A stretch of 38,967 nucleotides of DNA from a virus: positions 1 through 38,967 of the IMG/VR virus record IMGVR_UViG_3300033571_006635. One strand, 5' to 3'. Position 1 is the first letter of the stretch. Every line of letters starts with the position of its first letter. Positions 1 through 8,291 of the stretch are shown piece after piece. Below the pieces are notes generated by a model. That model ran no database searches. It was given only the letters and a program-made list of their open reading frames with translations, and had not been told where the DNA came from. The position numbers were made by a program, and so were the translations under genes.

Positions 1-543
1 AAACTATCTCCGAATGAAATGTATCTACTAATGTGCATTAGCAACAAAGAAAAACCTTTGTTTATAAACACATTGGCGGAAGCTAGAAAACTGAGAATCA
101 AAGGTTTAATAGATGAATCAGGTGTTATTTTGCCGTTGGGTATTGAAGTAGTTTCTAAAATAAACACAACTAAAAGTGTTACTAAGACAACTGCAGCAAT
201 AGACATTACTGATGACTATATAGAAAAGTATGTTCTTTTGTTTCCAAAGGGAAAACTACCTAGTGGTAAACAAGCAAGGGCTGATAAAAAGAACCTAAGA
301 AACAATTTCATATGGTTTTTCAAAACATATAACTATGATTGGGATACTGTCATTGCAGCTACTACTTTGTATGTAAACGAGTATGAGCGTAAAAATTATA
401 TGTATATGAGAAATTCTCAGTATTTTATCAGTAAAATGAATCCTGATAAAACTAGGGACTCAGAACTTGCTAATTATTGCTCTCAAATTATTAGAGGAGA
501 TTATCAACAAGAAGCTGATCACTTTTCAGAAAAAGTTGTTTAA
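1..543 (+). CDS. Hypothetical protein, 5' end outside the window
   Basis: The reading frame is open from base 1 (KLSPNE precedes the first in-window ATG at 19), so the true start probably lies just upstream of the window. I do not recognise the family. The product is soluble, with no membrane segment. It has a lysine-rich middle (PKGKLPSGKQARADKKN, about residues 75-92) and a helical, aromatic-rich C-terminal half. It directly precedes a helicase gene in a replication block, separated from it by a hairpin terminator, so a replication accessory role (for example loader or organiser) is possible. That is context only. Confidence 0.7.
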   Translation, partial: KLSPNEMYLLMCISNKEKPLFINTLAEARKLRIKGLIDESGVILPLGIEVVSKINTTKSVTKTTAAIDITDDYIEKYVLLFPKGKLPSGKQARADKKNLRNNFIWFFKTYNYDWDTVIAATTLYVNEYERKNYMYMRNSQYFISKMNPDKTRDSELANYCSQIIRGDYQQEADHFSEKVV

Positions 544-593
544 GTCATTTTTTTTGTTTAGTTTTGAGCCTGCAGTCAATTTCAAAACTCTCA

Positions 594-623
594 ACACAAG
601 GGTATAAACCTTTGTGTTTTTTT
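594..623 (+). terminator. Rho-independent terminator-like hairpin before the helicase gene
   Basis: A 10-bp stem, ACACAAGGGT (594-603) with ACCTTTGTGT (608-617), contains one G.U pair and a 4-base loop. It is followed by a T-run to 623. It ends about 10 bases before the ATG at 634, so the helicase may need its own initiation signal downstream, or the hairpin may act as an attenuator. Confidence 0.6.
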
Positions 624-633
624 ATCTATAGAC

Positions 634-1626
634 ATGGAGACACCAACACTCTGGAAGAGTCAGAAAAATGCCTTTCAAGAATCCCTTGAGTATATGCAAG
701 GTAGAATGGAAGGAAGAATAAAAAGTATTAAAACTCCGTGGGCAAAGTTTAATGATGCAACTACAGATGGTATAGAATGGAGCTCACTCACTGTTATAGG
801 AGGAAGACCCGGTGCCGGCAAAACCCTGATTAAAGATCAAATTATTAGGGAAGCATTTGCTAGGAATGAGGGTGAAGAATTCAGAGTGTTAGAGTTTCAG
901 TTTGAGATGCTAGCTAGAACTAGCGCTATCAGGGAATACTCAAGTGTTATAGGCAAAACCTATAAATACTTGTGTAGTGCAGATGGGAAACTTACTAATG
1001 ATGATTTAGTAAGGTGTTATGAATATGCTAAAAAGAGAATTGGTTATCCTATTGATATAATAGAAGAACCTATTACAGTAAATGAATTTAAGGAGCAAAT
1101 AGCTCTTTATATGAGACAAAATGCTGTTAAACATGAGGATGGTAGTTTTGAATACATGAAAACTATTGTTTCTCTAGATCACTCTCTTTTGCTTAAAAAA
1201 GCTCCTTTTGAAAAGGACAAGTATGATACTTTGTATAATCTAGGTGAGGCTGTTACCGAACTTAAGAGAAAGTATCCTATTGCTTTTATTGTTCTGAGCC
1301 AGCTTAACCGTAATATCGACAATCCTGAAAGGAGTGAAGATGGTAAGTATGGTAATTACATTCTAGAGTCTGACATATTTGGATCAGATGCTTTATTACA
1401 GCATGCTGATACTCTTATAGGACTCAATAGACCAGGTAAACAAAGAATTAGATTCTATGGTCCAGATAGATATGTAATAGAGAACGATAAAATTTTAGTA
1501 ATGCATTTTTTGAAATGCAGAAATGGGGATAACAGAATGAGTTTTTTCAAAGCAGAATTTGAAAGAATGATGGTATCTGAGATGGATACTCCCCCTCAAC
1601 AAGAAAGAAGAACAATAAATAAATAA
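634..1626 (+). CDS. dnaB: Replicative DNA helicase, DnaB-type RecA core
   Basis: 330 residues. Walker A is GGRPGAGKT (56-64). A Walker B-like strand is IVSLDHS, followed by the sensor motif FIVLSQLNR and the arginine-rich DnaB C-terminal signature (ESDIFGSDALLQHADTLIG). These are the landmarks of the hexameric 5'-3' replicative helicase motor that unwinds the fork. The protein lacks the N-terminal primase-interaction domain of bacterial DnaB (about 150 residues) and so is essentially the motor alone. That is common in phage helicases. It opens a co-directional run with a Sak4-like ATPase, SSB and primase. The start at 634 lies just after a terminator-like hairpin. Confidence 0.9.
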   Translation: METPTLWKSQKNAFQESLEYMQGRMEGRIKSIKTPWAKFNDATTDGIEWSSLTVIGGRPGAGKTLIKDQIIREAFARNEGEEFRVLEFQFEMLARTSAIREYSSVIGKTYKYLCSADGKLTNDDLVRCYEYAKKRIGYPIDIIEEPITVNEFKEQIALYMRQNAVKHEDGSFEYMKTIVSLDHSLLLKKAPFEKDKYDTLYNLGEAVTELKRKYPIAFIVLSQLNRNIDNPERSEDGKYGNYILESDIFGSDALLQHADTLIGLNRPGKQRIRFYGPDRYVIENDKILVMHFLKCRNGDNRMSFFKAEFERMMVSEMDTPPQQERRTINK

Positions 1627-1630
1627 GTAA

Positions 1631-2164
1631 ATGAATATAATGACAAGACAAGAGACGCTAAGCGTTAAAGAAAAAATTCAAAATCTTAGAGAAAAGCATC
1701 AGCACATTTTTGATAACAACAACATGCCGGGTGCTTTATTTTTTCCAAAAATGGCTTACCGCCCTAGGGGAAAAGATGAATTGTATATTAGTTTCTTTGC
1801 CAGTGAATTAAAAAGAGAATCTAGAATTTATACTGAGTTTGTTAACATAGATTACTATCCAGAAGATAGTAATAGAACACTATGGATGTGGAATTATAAT
1901 CCTCATTGGGAAGAAGAATATGAAGCAACAGAACCAAACAGTACAGGTCAGATCAGATATCTTGTCCCAGTAAGTGAGTTAATCAAAGTACAAGAAGCAG
2001 TTCCAGTTAAAACAGAGCAAATAGATTCTTTTACTTCCTTGGGTGACTCAATTGTTCAAGATATTCCTCTAACTGAAATGACTGTAAGAGACTTAGCTGC
2101 TATCATGACAGGCAAACCAGTTAGTAACAAAGAATGGTTAAATAAAATAATTACACAAAAATGA
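1631..2164 (+). CDS. Hypothetical protein between helicase and Sak4-like ATPase
   Basis: 177 residues, family not recognised. The N-terminus is charged and helical (KEKIQNLREKHQHIF). A tryptophan/tyrosine-rich segment follows (about 75-105, including TLWMWNYNPHWEEEYE), and the C-terminal part looks helical. The stop overlaps the next ATG as ATGA at 2161-2164, which implies translational coupling to the Sak4-like gene. A second in-frame ATG at 1640 is an alternative start. Confidence 0.75.
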   Translation: MNIMTRQETLSVKEKIQNLREKHQHIFDNNNMPGALFFPKMAYRPRGKDELYISFFASELKRESRIYTEFVNIDYYPEDSNRTLWMWNYNPHWEEEYEATEPNSTGQIRYLVPVSELIKVQEAVPVKTEQIDSFTSLGDSIVQDIPLTEMTVRDLAAIMTGKPVSNKEWLNKIITQK

Positions 2165-2565
2165 GCGAAGGCACTCAAGAACTAATCCTTCCTATGGGAA
2201 AATTAATGGCTGAAGTAAAAAGTCCTAAAAATCTTATTATATTCAGTAAACCAAAAGTGGGTAAAACTACTTTGTTGGCAAATCTTGATAACTGCTTACT
2301 TGTAGACCTTGAAGATGGTAGTGATTATGTAAGTGCAATGAAGGTAAAAGCAAGATCTATTGATGATATCAAGAAGATTGGTAAAGCTATCAAAGATGCT
2401 GAATATCCTTACAAGTATGTTGCTTTAGATACTATTACCGCTTTAGAAGAGATGTGTATTCCTCTAGCAGAGGAAATGTATTCCAAATCTTCTATGGGTA
2501 AAAACTGGTTTACAGAAGGTAAACCTAAATATGGTACTATTCTAAACATGCCTAATGGTGCAGGT
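2161..2565 (+). CDS. Sak4-like RecA-fold ATPase, exon 1 of 2
   Basis: The spliced gene is join(2161..2565, 3687..4040), 252 residues. Exon 1 carries a P-loop SKPKVGKTT (29-37; the usual first Gly is Ser), LLVDLEDGSDYV, and Walker B YVALDT. This pattern fits the AAA_24/Sak4 family, RecA-like single-strand annealing or recombination ATPases often found next to phage SSB genes, as here. Unspliced, the frame ends at TAA (2566-2568), which is the first codon of the intron. Splicing restores NMPNGAG to YPWLREAF with no gap. Role inferred: recombination-dependent replication or repair with the SSB encoded immediately downstream. Confidence 0.8.
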
Positions 2566-2639
2566 TAAGCGATAGCCTGTATGTGTCTAATTGCTGGAAA
2601 CCCCTAAAGACTATTTACTACAAAGTAAATTGAAAAATT

Positions 2640-3659
2640 ATGCTTGATAGTTTAAAAAATAATAGTATATTTGTCATAAACAAAAATAACCTGGTTATGT
2701 TAGATTATGACAATCATGGGCAATCAGCAGCCAAGTCTCTGTTAAATGAGAAAGGTTCAACGACTATCTCCCGGAAGGAGAGTACACTTTTAAATAAAGT
2801 GGAAAAGGCACACATTAAATTTTATAGTTTAACTGATAAATTATCTAATGATAGTGGTATATATGGTATTTATTGTAGAGTTAATGACAAAATATATATT
2901 GGTTCCGCAATAAATTTTCATGCTCGATTAATAAGACATATATACTACTTAAAAAATAATAAACATCATTCAACCAAATTGCAAAGAGCTTTTAATAAGT
3001 ATGGAATTGATAGTTTTAAATTCCTAGTTTTAGAAATTACTGATAAATCTCTTCTTTTAGAAAAAGAATCATATTGGATTAATTATTTAGATAGTTATAA
3101 AAATGGATTTAATTGTACAGATGTTTGTAAAAACCCTAAAAGGTTTAAACTTAAATCTGAACAAATTCAAAAAAGAACAGAAAAATCAAGTAAAACGGTT
3201 ATATGTTTAGATATAGAAGGAAAATTTATATGCAAATATTCTTCTTTATCTAAAGCAGCTCGTGCAATTAATGATCAGACAACTAATATCAGTTCTTGTT
3301 GTAAAGGAAAACTTAACTACGTTAAAGATTTTATTTTTGTTTATGCTTCTGAATATGATGAGTTTAAGGATTATAAGTATACTCCTAAACCTAAAGTATT
3401 TACAGAATTGCACAAAAAAAATATATCTGATGCCGTTAAAGGTAAACCTAAAAGCAAAAATCAGATAGATCTTCTTATTAAAAGGTCTAGTAAATCAGTT
3501 GTTAAATTAGATTTAGAAAGAAATGTTGTTAAAATATATTCTTCACTCAAAGAATGCTGTAATGATGATCAGTTATATATTAAAACCTTAAAGAAAAGTA
3601 TTAGTTCAAAAACACCATTGGTAGGTTTTATATATGAATTTAATGAAAATATAGTCTAG
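2640..3659 (+). CDS. GIY-YIG homing endonuclease with NUMOD repeats, in intron 1
   Basis: Signature GIY (73-75) and YIG (86-88) counted from the ATG at 2640, then the catalytic-Arg helix (HARLIRH) and a Glu-containing LEKESYWINYL helix. The C-terminal half has NUMOD-type DNA-binding modules: two repeats beginning KTVICLDIEGKF and KSVVKLDLERNV, with a NUMOD3-like GKPKSKNQ between them. It probably nicks or cuts intronless alleles to spread the intron. Residues 1-50 are encoded by the ribozyme core and look unlike protein. A promoter-like site at 2644-2673 favours a later start (ATG 2697 or the GTG of LLNKVEKA). The TAG stop begins one base past the S motif ATAGTC (3651-3656). Confidence 0.88.
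   Translation: MLDSLKNNSIFVINKNNLVMLDYDNHGQSAAKSLLNEKGSTTISRKESTLLNKVEKAHIKFYSLTDKLSNDSGIYGIYCRVNDKIYIGSAINFHARLIRHIYYLKNNKHHSTKLQRAFNKYGIDSFKFLVLEITDKSLLLEKESYWINYLDSYKNGFNCTDVCKNPKRFKLKSEQIQKRTEKSSKTVICLDIEGKFICKYSSLSKAARAINDQTTNISSCCKGKLNYVKDFIFVYASEYDEFKDYKYTPKPKVFTELHKKNISDAVKGKPKSKNQIDLLIKRSSKSVVKLDLERNVVKIYSSLKECCNDDQLYIKTLKKSISSKTPLVGFIYEFNENIV
2644..2673 (+). promoter_or_regulatory. Bacteroidota-type promoter inside intron 1
   Basis: TTG (2644-2646), 19 nt, then TATATTTG (2666-2673) matches the Bacteroidota -33/-7 consensus (TTTG, about 19-21 nt, TAnnTTTG). It would start transcription near 2676-2680, upstream of the in-frame ATG at 2697. Inference from sequence only. Confidence 0.5.
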
Positions 3660-3686
3660 TCTATTATGAAAGTAATAGTAGTAACG

Positions 3687-4040
3687 TATCCCTGGTTAAG
3701 GGAGGCTTTCACTAAAGTTATTGATTTTGTTAAGACTTGGGCCCCTAGAATAATTCTTGTGGGACACGTTAAAGACATAGTATTAGAGAAAAATGGTGCG
3801 GAGTTTAATGCTCTTGACCTAGATCTTACAGGTAAATTAAAAAGAATAACCAGTTCTCAGTCTGATGCAATCGGGTATTTATATCGTAAAGGTTCTAAAA
3901 ACATTCTTAGTTTTAAGACAACCGATGAAATATCTTGTGGTGCAAGACCAGAACATCTCAGAAACAAAGAAATTGTATTATCAGAACTAAATGATGATGA
4001 TACAATCAATATTAATTGGAATAACGTTTATATAGATTAA
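3687..4040 (+). CDS. Sak4-like RecA-fold ATPase, exon 2 of 2
   Basis: 117 codons after splicing, beginning YPWLREAFTKV. It completes the RecA-like core: a hydrophobic strand IILVGHV, then DLTGKLKRITSSQSDAIGYLYRK, which is the usual late segment of Sak4-type ATPases (a strand plus DNA- or nucleotide-sensing loop). The in-frame ATG at 3666 falls inside intron P9, so the apparent N-terminus MKVIVVT is intron, not protein. The gene ends 4 bases before the SSB-like start at 4045. Confidence 0.85.
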   Translation, partial: YPWLREAFTKVIDFVKTWAPRIILVGHVKDIVLEKNGAEFNALDLDLTGKLKRITSSQSDAIGYLYRKGSKNILSFKTTDEISCGARPEHLRNKEIVLSELNDDDTININWNNVYID

Positions 4041-4044
4041 AATT

Positions 4045-4743
4045 ATGATTACTACAAAGAACATCCCTACTTCTACAGGGACACAAAAAATTATTCAACC
4101 AGGTGAAAATACCTGTAAAATCAACAGTCTATCACTAGAGTCTGTTCCTTACAAAGAAGGAGCCTACAACCTATCATTGAATCTTGAGACAATGCCTATA
4201 GGTGGAGATTTTGAAGGTTTTCTTGTAAATAAAGATGACGCTACAGGTCCTCGTTATGAAGGACAAGTAGCTAGAGTAAGATTTTCTGAATGGGCTTTCT
4301 CAGATGGAGTCACAAAATCAGGTATTTCTGTTTCTCGTGATCTTGAAATTCTTAAGGCTATACAAACAATTTGTAGAGAAACCGGTAGCATGGAGTGGTT
4401 GGACAAAAATGATAATGTTCATGATACTATTGAAGATCTTGTAATTGCTTTTAACAATGACAAGCCTTTTAAAGACAAATACATTACTTTTTGTATTGCC
4501 GGCAAAGAATACAATAACAAACAAGGCTATGTAAACTTTGATCTATTCTTACCGCGTGCTGGTAAAGGTCAAGTAAGCCTTCAGAATGCTGATACCGAGA
4601 ATGGCAAACTAATGCCTTTTGATTCTGATGTTCATATCAAAAGAATTAAAACAAATCCTGTAGATTCATTTTCTCCTAAAAATGATGATGACTTTTCTGT
4701 AGTAGCTGCTTCAAGTAAAGTAGGTTCTGATTTTGATTTGTAA
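4045..4743 (+). CDS. Single-stranded DNA-binding protein-like
   Basis: 232 residues. The body is beta-rich, consistent with an OB fold (about 15-175). The tail is disordered and acidic, with NDDDFSVVAAS and a final SDFDL, like the acidic C-terminal tips by which SSBs recruit partners. Position right after a Sak4-like ATPase and before the primase supports SSB; Sak4 and SSB genes are commonly paired in phages. It is followed by a strong hairpin terminator, so this ends the first replication transcript. Identification rests on context, architecture and resemblance to crAss-like phage SSB candidates, not on an unmistakable motif. Confidence 0.6.
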   Translation: MITTKNIPTSTGTQKIIQPGENTCKINSLSLESVPYKEGAYNLSLNLETMPIGGDFEGFLVNKDDATGPRYEGQVARVRFSEWAFSDGVTKSGISVSRDLEILKAIQTICRETGSMEWLDKNDNVHDTIEDLVIAFNNDKPFKDKYITFCIAGKEYNNKQGYVNFDLFLPRAGKGQVSLQNADTENGKLMPFDSDVHIKRIKTNPVDSFSPKNDDDFSVVAASSKVGSDFDL

Positions 4744-4750
4744 TACAATA

Positions 4751-4780
4751 AAAGGGGTGTAATAGCCCCTTTATTTTTTA
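4751..4780 (+). terminator. Rho-independent terminator after SSB-like gene
   Basis: Stem AAAGGGG (4751-4757) with CCCCTTT (4766-4772), extended by T.G across the loop, then the T-rich tract TTATTTTTTA. It lies between the stop at 4743 and the primase start at 4785. Confidence 0.75.
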
Positions 4781-4784
4781 ATTT

Positions 4785-5756
4785 ATGATAAGCACTAAAC
4801 CAATCATAACAAGTTTATTTGAAATTCCGTCATCGTGGATATTTGAAAATTACTGTGGTATTAGTGAGAAATTAATAGGTCAAGATGTAAAAATATTATC
4901 AATTTTTAACTCTATGGATTCTGTACCATCTATGGTAATATTCTGTAGACAAGATAGATATTTTTTCAAAGACTTTTCTACAAATAAAGGTGGTGACGGC
5001 CTTAAGTTAGTCATGTATCTTTTTGACCTAGACAAAAGTGAAGGTATAAATAAAATAATCAAGGACTATAACTTATATCTAAAGACATCAGATTATTCAA
5101 TATCTGATGTTATGATAAAAGAAAAAGCACATTTTACTCTTGAGACATATGACACAAGAAAATGGAACCAAGGTGATGCCGACTACTGGACATCATATGG
5201 TATTTGTTCTGAAATATTAAAAGAATATAATGTTGAACCGTTGAGTTCTTTTACTTTTAGTAAACAAGAAGAAGGTATATATGATTTTTTTACTACTCAA
5301 AAATCTTATATCTATGGGTATTTTAGAAAAGATGGAACACTCTATAAGATCTACCAGCCTTATAACAAAGATAAAAAGTTTATGAAGCTAGCTACATACA
5401 TTCAAGGTATGGATCAGCTAAAGTTTGATAAACCACATCTTGTTATAACCAGCTCTCTTAAAGATGGCATGTGTCTTAAAAAACTAGGTTATCCTGTGGA
5501 GTTTATAGCACCGGATTCTGAGGGTTCGGTGATCAGAGAGGAAGTTATTACTTATCTGAAGAGTAAATACAAAGTAATTACGTGTATGTTTGACAACGAT
5601 GCTCCCGGTATAACAGCTATGGAAAGATATCATGAATTATATGAATTACCCAGTGTACTTTTACCGATGGAAAAAGATCTTTCTGACTCTGTTAAAAAAC
5701 ACGGTCAAAAAGCTGTAAGACAAGTATTAACTTCTTTACTTAATGCATATGAATAA
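4785..5756 (+). CDS. DNA primase, DnaG-like with Toprim domain
   Basis: 323 residues. The N-terminal part resembles the CHC2/beta-sheet region of phage primases (PSMVIFCRQDRYFFKDFST, GGDGLKLVMYLF) but lacks a cysteine zinc cluster. The C-terminal Toprim core has TSSLKDGMCLKKLGYPVEF, where the usual catalytic Glu position is replaced (SLKDG form), and the metal-binding FDNDAPG (D270, D272). It would make RNA primers for the DnaB-type helicase/PolB fork. The gene starts after a terminator, and its stop overlaps the start of the next small gene by 8 bases. Confidence 0.82.
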   Translation: MISTKPIITSLFEIPSSWIFENYCGISEKLIGQDVKILSIFNSMDSVPSMVIFCRQDRYFFKDFSTNKGGDGLKLVMYLFDLDKSEGINKIIKDYNLYLKTSDYSISDVMIKEKAHFTLETYDTRKWNQGDADYWTSYGICSEILKEYNVEPLSSFTFSKQEEGIYDFFTTQKSYIYGYFRKDGTLYKIYQPYNKDKKFMKLATYIQGMDQLKFDKPHLVITSSLKDGMCLKKLGYPVEFIAPDSEGSVIREEVITYLKSKYKVITCMFDNDAPGITAMERYHELYELPSVLLPMEKDLSDSVKKHGQKAVRQVLTSLLNAYE

Positions 5757-5895
5757 AGAACAGAAAAAAGCTATGGAACGATTTGAAACATGGATGGATC
5801 GTCTTCATCTGCAAACTTTAACGGATGAATTAAAAAATGACATCACGTACAAAATAGAAAGTCTAATTAATGAAATACAAGAACTAAATGACTAG
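5749..5895 (+). CDS. Small hypothetical protein (48 aa), helical
   Basis: ATG at 5749 to TAG at 5893-5895. It overlaps the primase end by 8 bases and the resolvase start (ATG 5888) by 8 bases, the tight overlap pattern of a genuine phage gene. The product is highly charged and predicted helical (MNKEQKKAMERFETWMDRL..., then IESLINEIQELND), possibly a short coiled coil. No family recognised. Confidence 0.6.
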   Translation: MNKEQKKAMERFETWMDRLHLQTLTDELKNDITYKIESLINEIQELND

Positions 5896-6412
5896 AGGAT
5901 ATATAGGTATCGACATTGGAAAGAAGGGTGCTATAGTTTACCAACACCCTGATCTAGAAATAGAGGCACATCCCATACCCATGATTAAAGATGAGGTGGA
6001 TTATGCATTTATGTATGATATTGTACAACACATAAGCAATCGTCATATGACTGCTTATGATTGCAACCCGCACATTATTTTTGAAAAGCTGGGAGTTATC
6101 TTCGGTAGCTCTAAAGCAACAGCATTCTCTATGGGTCACCAATCTGGTGCTATAGAAATGATGGCTATTTCTCTTGGTGTTTCCTACACTAAAATTCCTG
6201 CTAAACAATGGCAGAAAGAAATGTTTACAGGAGTAGAAGAGATTACTGTAACCGGTAAATCTACTAGAGATACTAAAGCAATGGCATTAGTAGCTGCTAA
6301 AAGATTGTTCCCTGGTAGAAGTTTTGTATTTGGTGAAAGAGCATCTAAACCACATGATGGATATGTGGACGCATTATTAATGTCTGAGTATGCAAAAAGA
6401 AAAAATCTCTGA
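5888..6412 (+). CDS. RuvC-type Holliday junction resolvase
   Basis: 174 residues, normal RuvC length. RNase H-fold acidic residues are visible: IGIDIGKKG (D9), HIIFEKLGV (E66), and the C-terminal KPHDGYVDALLMSEY (D157, D161). The helix KIPAKQWQKEMF is typical of phage RuvC-like resolvases. It likely resolves four-way junctions or branched replicating DNA before packaging, consistent with the recombination ATPase and SSB upstream. Its last bases overlap the next start at 6390. Confidence 0.85.
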   Translation: MTRGYIGIDIGKKGAIVYQHPDLEIEAHPIPMIKDEVDYAFMYDIVQHISNRHMTAYDCNPHIIFEKLGVIFGSSKATAFSMGHQSGAIEMMAISLGVSYTKIPAKQWQKEMFTGVEEITVTGKSTRDTKAMALVAAKRLFPGRSFVFGERASKPHDGYVDALLMSEYAKRKNL

Positions 6413-6989
6413 TAAAACTGTACTTAATTATGATGAATATAAAAATGTAAGGTCCATGTTACTATCTGAAGATAAAGCAGATAGAAACATCGGTCTTGGT
6501 ATATTAGAAAATGTAGATCAAAAGAAATGTCTTCCTTTCATTTTGTTTACTGCACTAGAGTTTAGTAGAATGGAAAATCATATAGCTAAAAGTATTTTAT
6601 GGTCTATGTACAGTAGAATGAGTTGTTTTAATGTTATATCTAAAATTATAGATGTGACATCAGACTCAATATCCTACAATAATCCTGATAAACTTAAAAT
6701 CGGTTCAGATGATCATCCAACGGCTAAGTACTTTGAGCTAAATGCGAATAAGTATTTTTCTAAAGTCGTAGAGAGGATTAGTGTCACATATATTATAGAT
6801 ACTATTGTAAAACAAGATGATCCTGAAAGATTTTATCCTTTAGAAAAGGATATTGAAAAGTTTATTATAGACAAGTATATTAAGGAAGAAATTATACTTG
6901 ATTACAAATTAAATATTCCTGGTTTTACCATGAGGTTTGATATCAAAAAAGCAATAGAAATAAGAACACATGAGCTTACTAAGAAATGA
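6390..6989 (+). CDS. Hypothetical helical protein upstream of VWA/metallopeptidase
   Basis: 199 residues, no known family. A segment at about 23-60 (LLSEDKADRNIGLGILENV, then a hydrophobic helix) closely resembles residues about 245-285 of the protein at 13852-14964 (LLNSPDPSNIELGLTLMANC, then YLLILLGDYF). This suggests a shared helical-repeat unit, possibly HEAT-like. It overlaps RuvC by 23 bases and the next gene by 20 bases. Lying beside the VWA/AAA+ pair, it may be an adaptor or substrate of that machine (inference). Confidence 0.75.
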   Translation: MQKEKISDKTVLNYDEYKNVRSMLLSEDKADRNIGLGILENVDQKKCLPFILFTALEFSRMENHIAKSILWSMYSRMSCFNVISKIIDVTSDSISYNNPDKLKIGSDDHPTAKYFELNANKYFSKVVERISVTYIIDTIVKQDDPERFYPLEKDIEKFIIDKYIKEEIILDYKLNIPGFTMRFDIKKAIEIRTHELTKK

Positions 6990-7193
6990 AAGTCTTTCTA
7001 AAGTATGTAAAGAATTAATGTTAAAGGAGCCCTACTACGGGCTCTTTTTAGTAATGACTGAAAAACAATGGAGTGATAAGATTCCGACAGCGGGTGTTGC
7101 TAAACACAACATCAACTATAAACTTATCATCAACCCAGAGTTTTGGGATAGTCTTAGTCAAATACACAGAGTTGGTTTGACCAAACACGAGCT
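6970..7193 (+). CDS. Metallopeptidase-VWA protein (DUF2201-like), exon 1 of 3
   Basis: The spliced gene is join(6970..7193, 8292..8367, 9451..10329), 392 residues. Exon 1 encodes the first part of a DUF2201_N-type putative zinc metallopeptidase: EPYYGLFLVM, KLIINPEFWDSLSQ, then VGLTKHEL, where the active-site helix HExxH is cut by intron 2a after the second base of the Leu codon. Joining exon 2 gives KHELLHLAFFH, the expected motif. The ATG at 6970 keeps the N-terminal helix usual for the family and overlaps the upstream gene by 20 bases. Confidence 0.85.
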
Positions 7194-8291
7194 CAATGGG
7201 CTCCTTACACAGTAATGTGTATGTAAAATATTCTAAATTGACGGGGAAAACCTTAGAGGTTTATCTACTAAACAATTGTAGTAATACATTTGCGGCTAAG
7301 CTAATCACTTAGGTAAAGTAAAAAAGATAAACATTGGTCAATCCGCAGCCAAATTTCTTGGTAATGTAAATTAAAAGTGGTATATTAAAGTATAAATACT
7401 TACACATTATGATCACTAAAGAAAAAGAAGAGTCTGTAATTTATCATTACTCTAAAGGATTATCTACTAAAAAAGTAGCAGATCTTAGTTTTTGTAATGT
7501 AAAAACAGTGAGAGCAATTTTATTAAGAAATAATATAAAAATGCGTACTCTATCTAAAGCACTGATGAAGTACTCCTGTAATGATAATTTCTTTTCTACT
7601 ATAGATTCGGAAATTAAAGCTTACTGGTTAGGTGCTTTATATGCTGATGGAAATATTTCTAAAAAAGCTAGTAAATCTGGTCAGATCTTTTTAACAAGCT
7701 CTGATGAAGAATGGGTATTAGATTTTATGCAAGCTATTGCATCTACTAATAAACCTAGAAAAGAATTTCACAAAAAGTATAATACTTTTGTGTGGAAAGC
7801 GCAGATAACTAGCTCTGTTATGTTTGATAATCTTAACGATCTTGGTTGCACACCGGCTAAGTCTAAAACCATTACTTTTCCAAAAATACATGATGATTTA
7901 GTTCATCATTTTATACGTGGCTATTTTGATGGTGATGGTACAGTAGGACAATATAAAAATTCAAAAACCAAAGATTGGCATGTTTTAAAATCAGGTATCT
8001 GTTCAGGTTCTGAATTATTTATTAAACAAATTTTAGAAAAAATTCCAGTTAAGAATAAAAATATTTATTACAAGGGTGTTTATAAAACACAGTTTTCTGT
8101 TAATGATTCTATAGCATTGTATAATTATATTTATAAGAATGCTAATGTATATCTAGTAAGAAAAAAACAAATATTTGATAAATATATTTTAAATTATAAA
8201 CCAAGAAAGAGGTTCAGAGACTACAATGGATTACCCAAATAAGGGTAAAGGTATAGTCCGATCTTACATGAGAATGTAAGTTAACATAATG
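7194..8291 (+). ncRNA. Group I intron 2a (inside HExxH codons), 1098 nt
   Basis: 5' exon GAGCT (7189-7193) pairs with guide GGCTC (7199-7203) with terminal U.G. P10 is CAAT (7194-7197) with 3' exon ATTG (8292-8295). P2 is TACAC-AGTAAT-GTGTA (7206-7221). Core: P AAATTGACGGGG (7235-7246), Q AATCCGCAGCC (7340-7350), R GGTTCAGAGACTA (8211-8223), S TATAGTC (8252-8258). P9 is CTTACAT-GAGA-ATGTAAG (8263-8280), GNRA loop. It ends in G8291. It is a sequence relative of intron 2b, with covarying P2 and P9. The LAGLIDADG ORF lies between Q and R (P6 region). Confidence 0.93.
7409..8242 (+). CDS. LAGLIDADG homing endonuclease with N-terminal HTH, intron 2a
   Basis: 277 residues. Two LAGLIDADG motifs are present, YWLGALYADG (about 72-81) and HFIRGYFDGDGTV (about 168-180), in the spacing of a single-chain two-motif enzyme. 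The N-terminal 50 residues form a resolvase-like helix-turn-helix (LSTKKVADLSFCNVKTVRAIL). It is expected to cut intronless alleles at the HExxH codons to drive intron spread. The frame passes through the R element (RFRDY) and stops just before S. It is a paralog of the protein at 8581-9420, but no clear Bacteroidota promoter was seen directly upstream. Confidence 0.88.
   Translation: MITKEKEESVIYHYSKGLSTKKVADLSFCNVKTVRAILLRNNIKMRTLSKALMKYSCNDNFFSTIDSEIKAYWLGALYADGNISKKASKSGQIFLTSSDEEWVLDFMQAIASTNKPRKEFHKKYNTFVWKAQITSSVMFDNLNDLGCTPAKSKTITFPKIHDDLVHHFIRGYFDGDGTVGQYKNSKTKDWHVLKSGICSGSELFIKQILEKIPVKNKNIYYKGVYKTQFSVNDSIALYNYIYKNANVYLVRKKQIFDKYILNYKPRKRFRDYNGLPK

Larger units (their letters stand above)
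2566..3686 (+). ncRNA. Group I intron 1 (in Sak4-like ATPase gene), 1121 nt
   Basis: 5' exon CAGGT (2561-2565) pairs with guide GCCTG (2575-2579) with the terminal U.G pair, extendable by one G.U. The P10 guide GATA (2571-2574) pairs with 3' exon TATC (3687-3690). Core elements: P AATTGCTGGAAA (2589-2600), Q CAATCAGCAGCCAAG (2721-2735), R GGTTCAACGACTA (2754-2766), S ATAGTC (3651-3656). P9 is CTATTAT-GAAA-GTAATAG (3661-3678), with a GNRA loop. The intron ends in G (3686). Removal joins the ATPase frame exactly. The endonuclease frame spans the core elements, with its catalytic part between R and S (P7.1/P8 region). Subgroup not assigned. Confidence 0.93.

Noticed and set aside
3262-3468. 68-codon ORF within the intron 1 endonuclease
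   Set aside because: It is out of frame inside a well-supported NUMOD region and lacks protein-like features.
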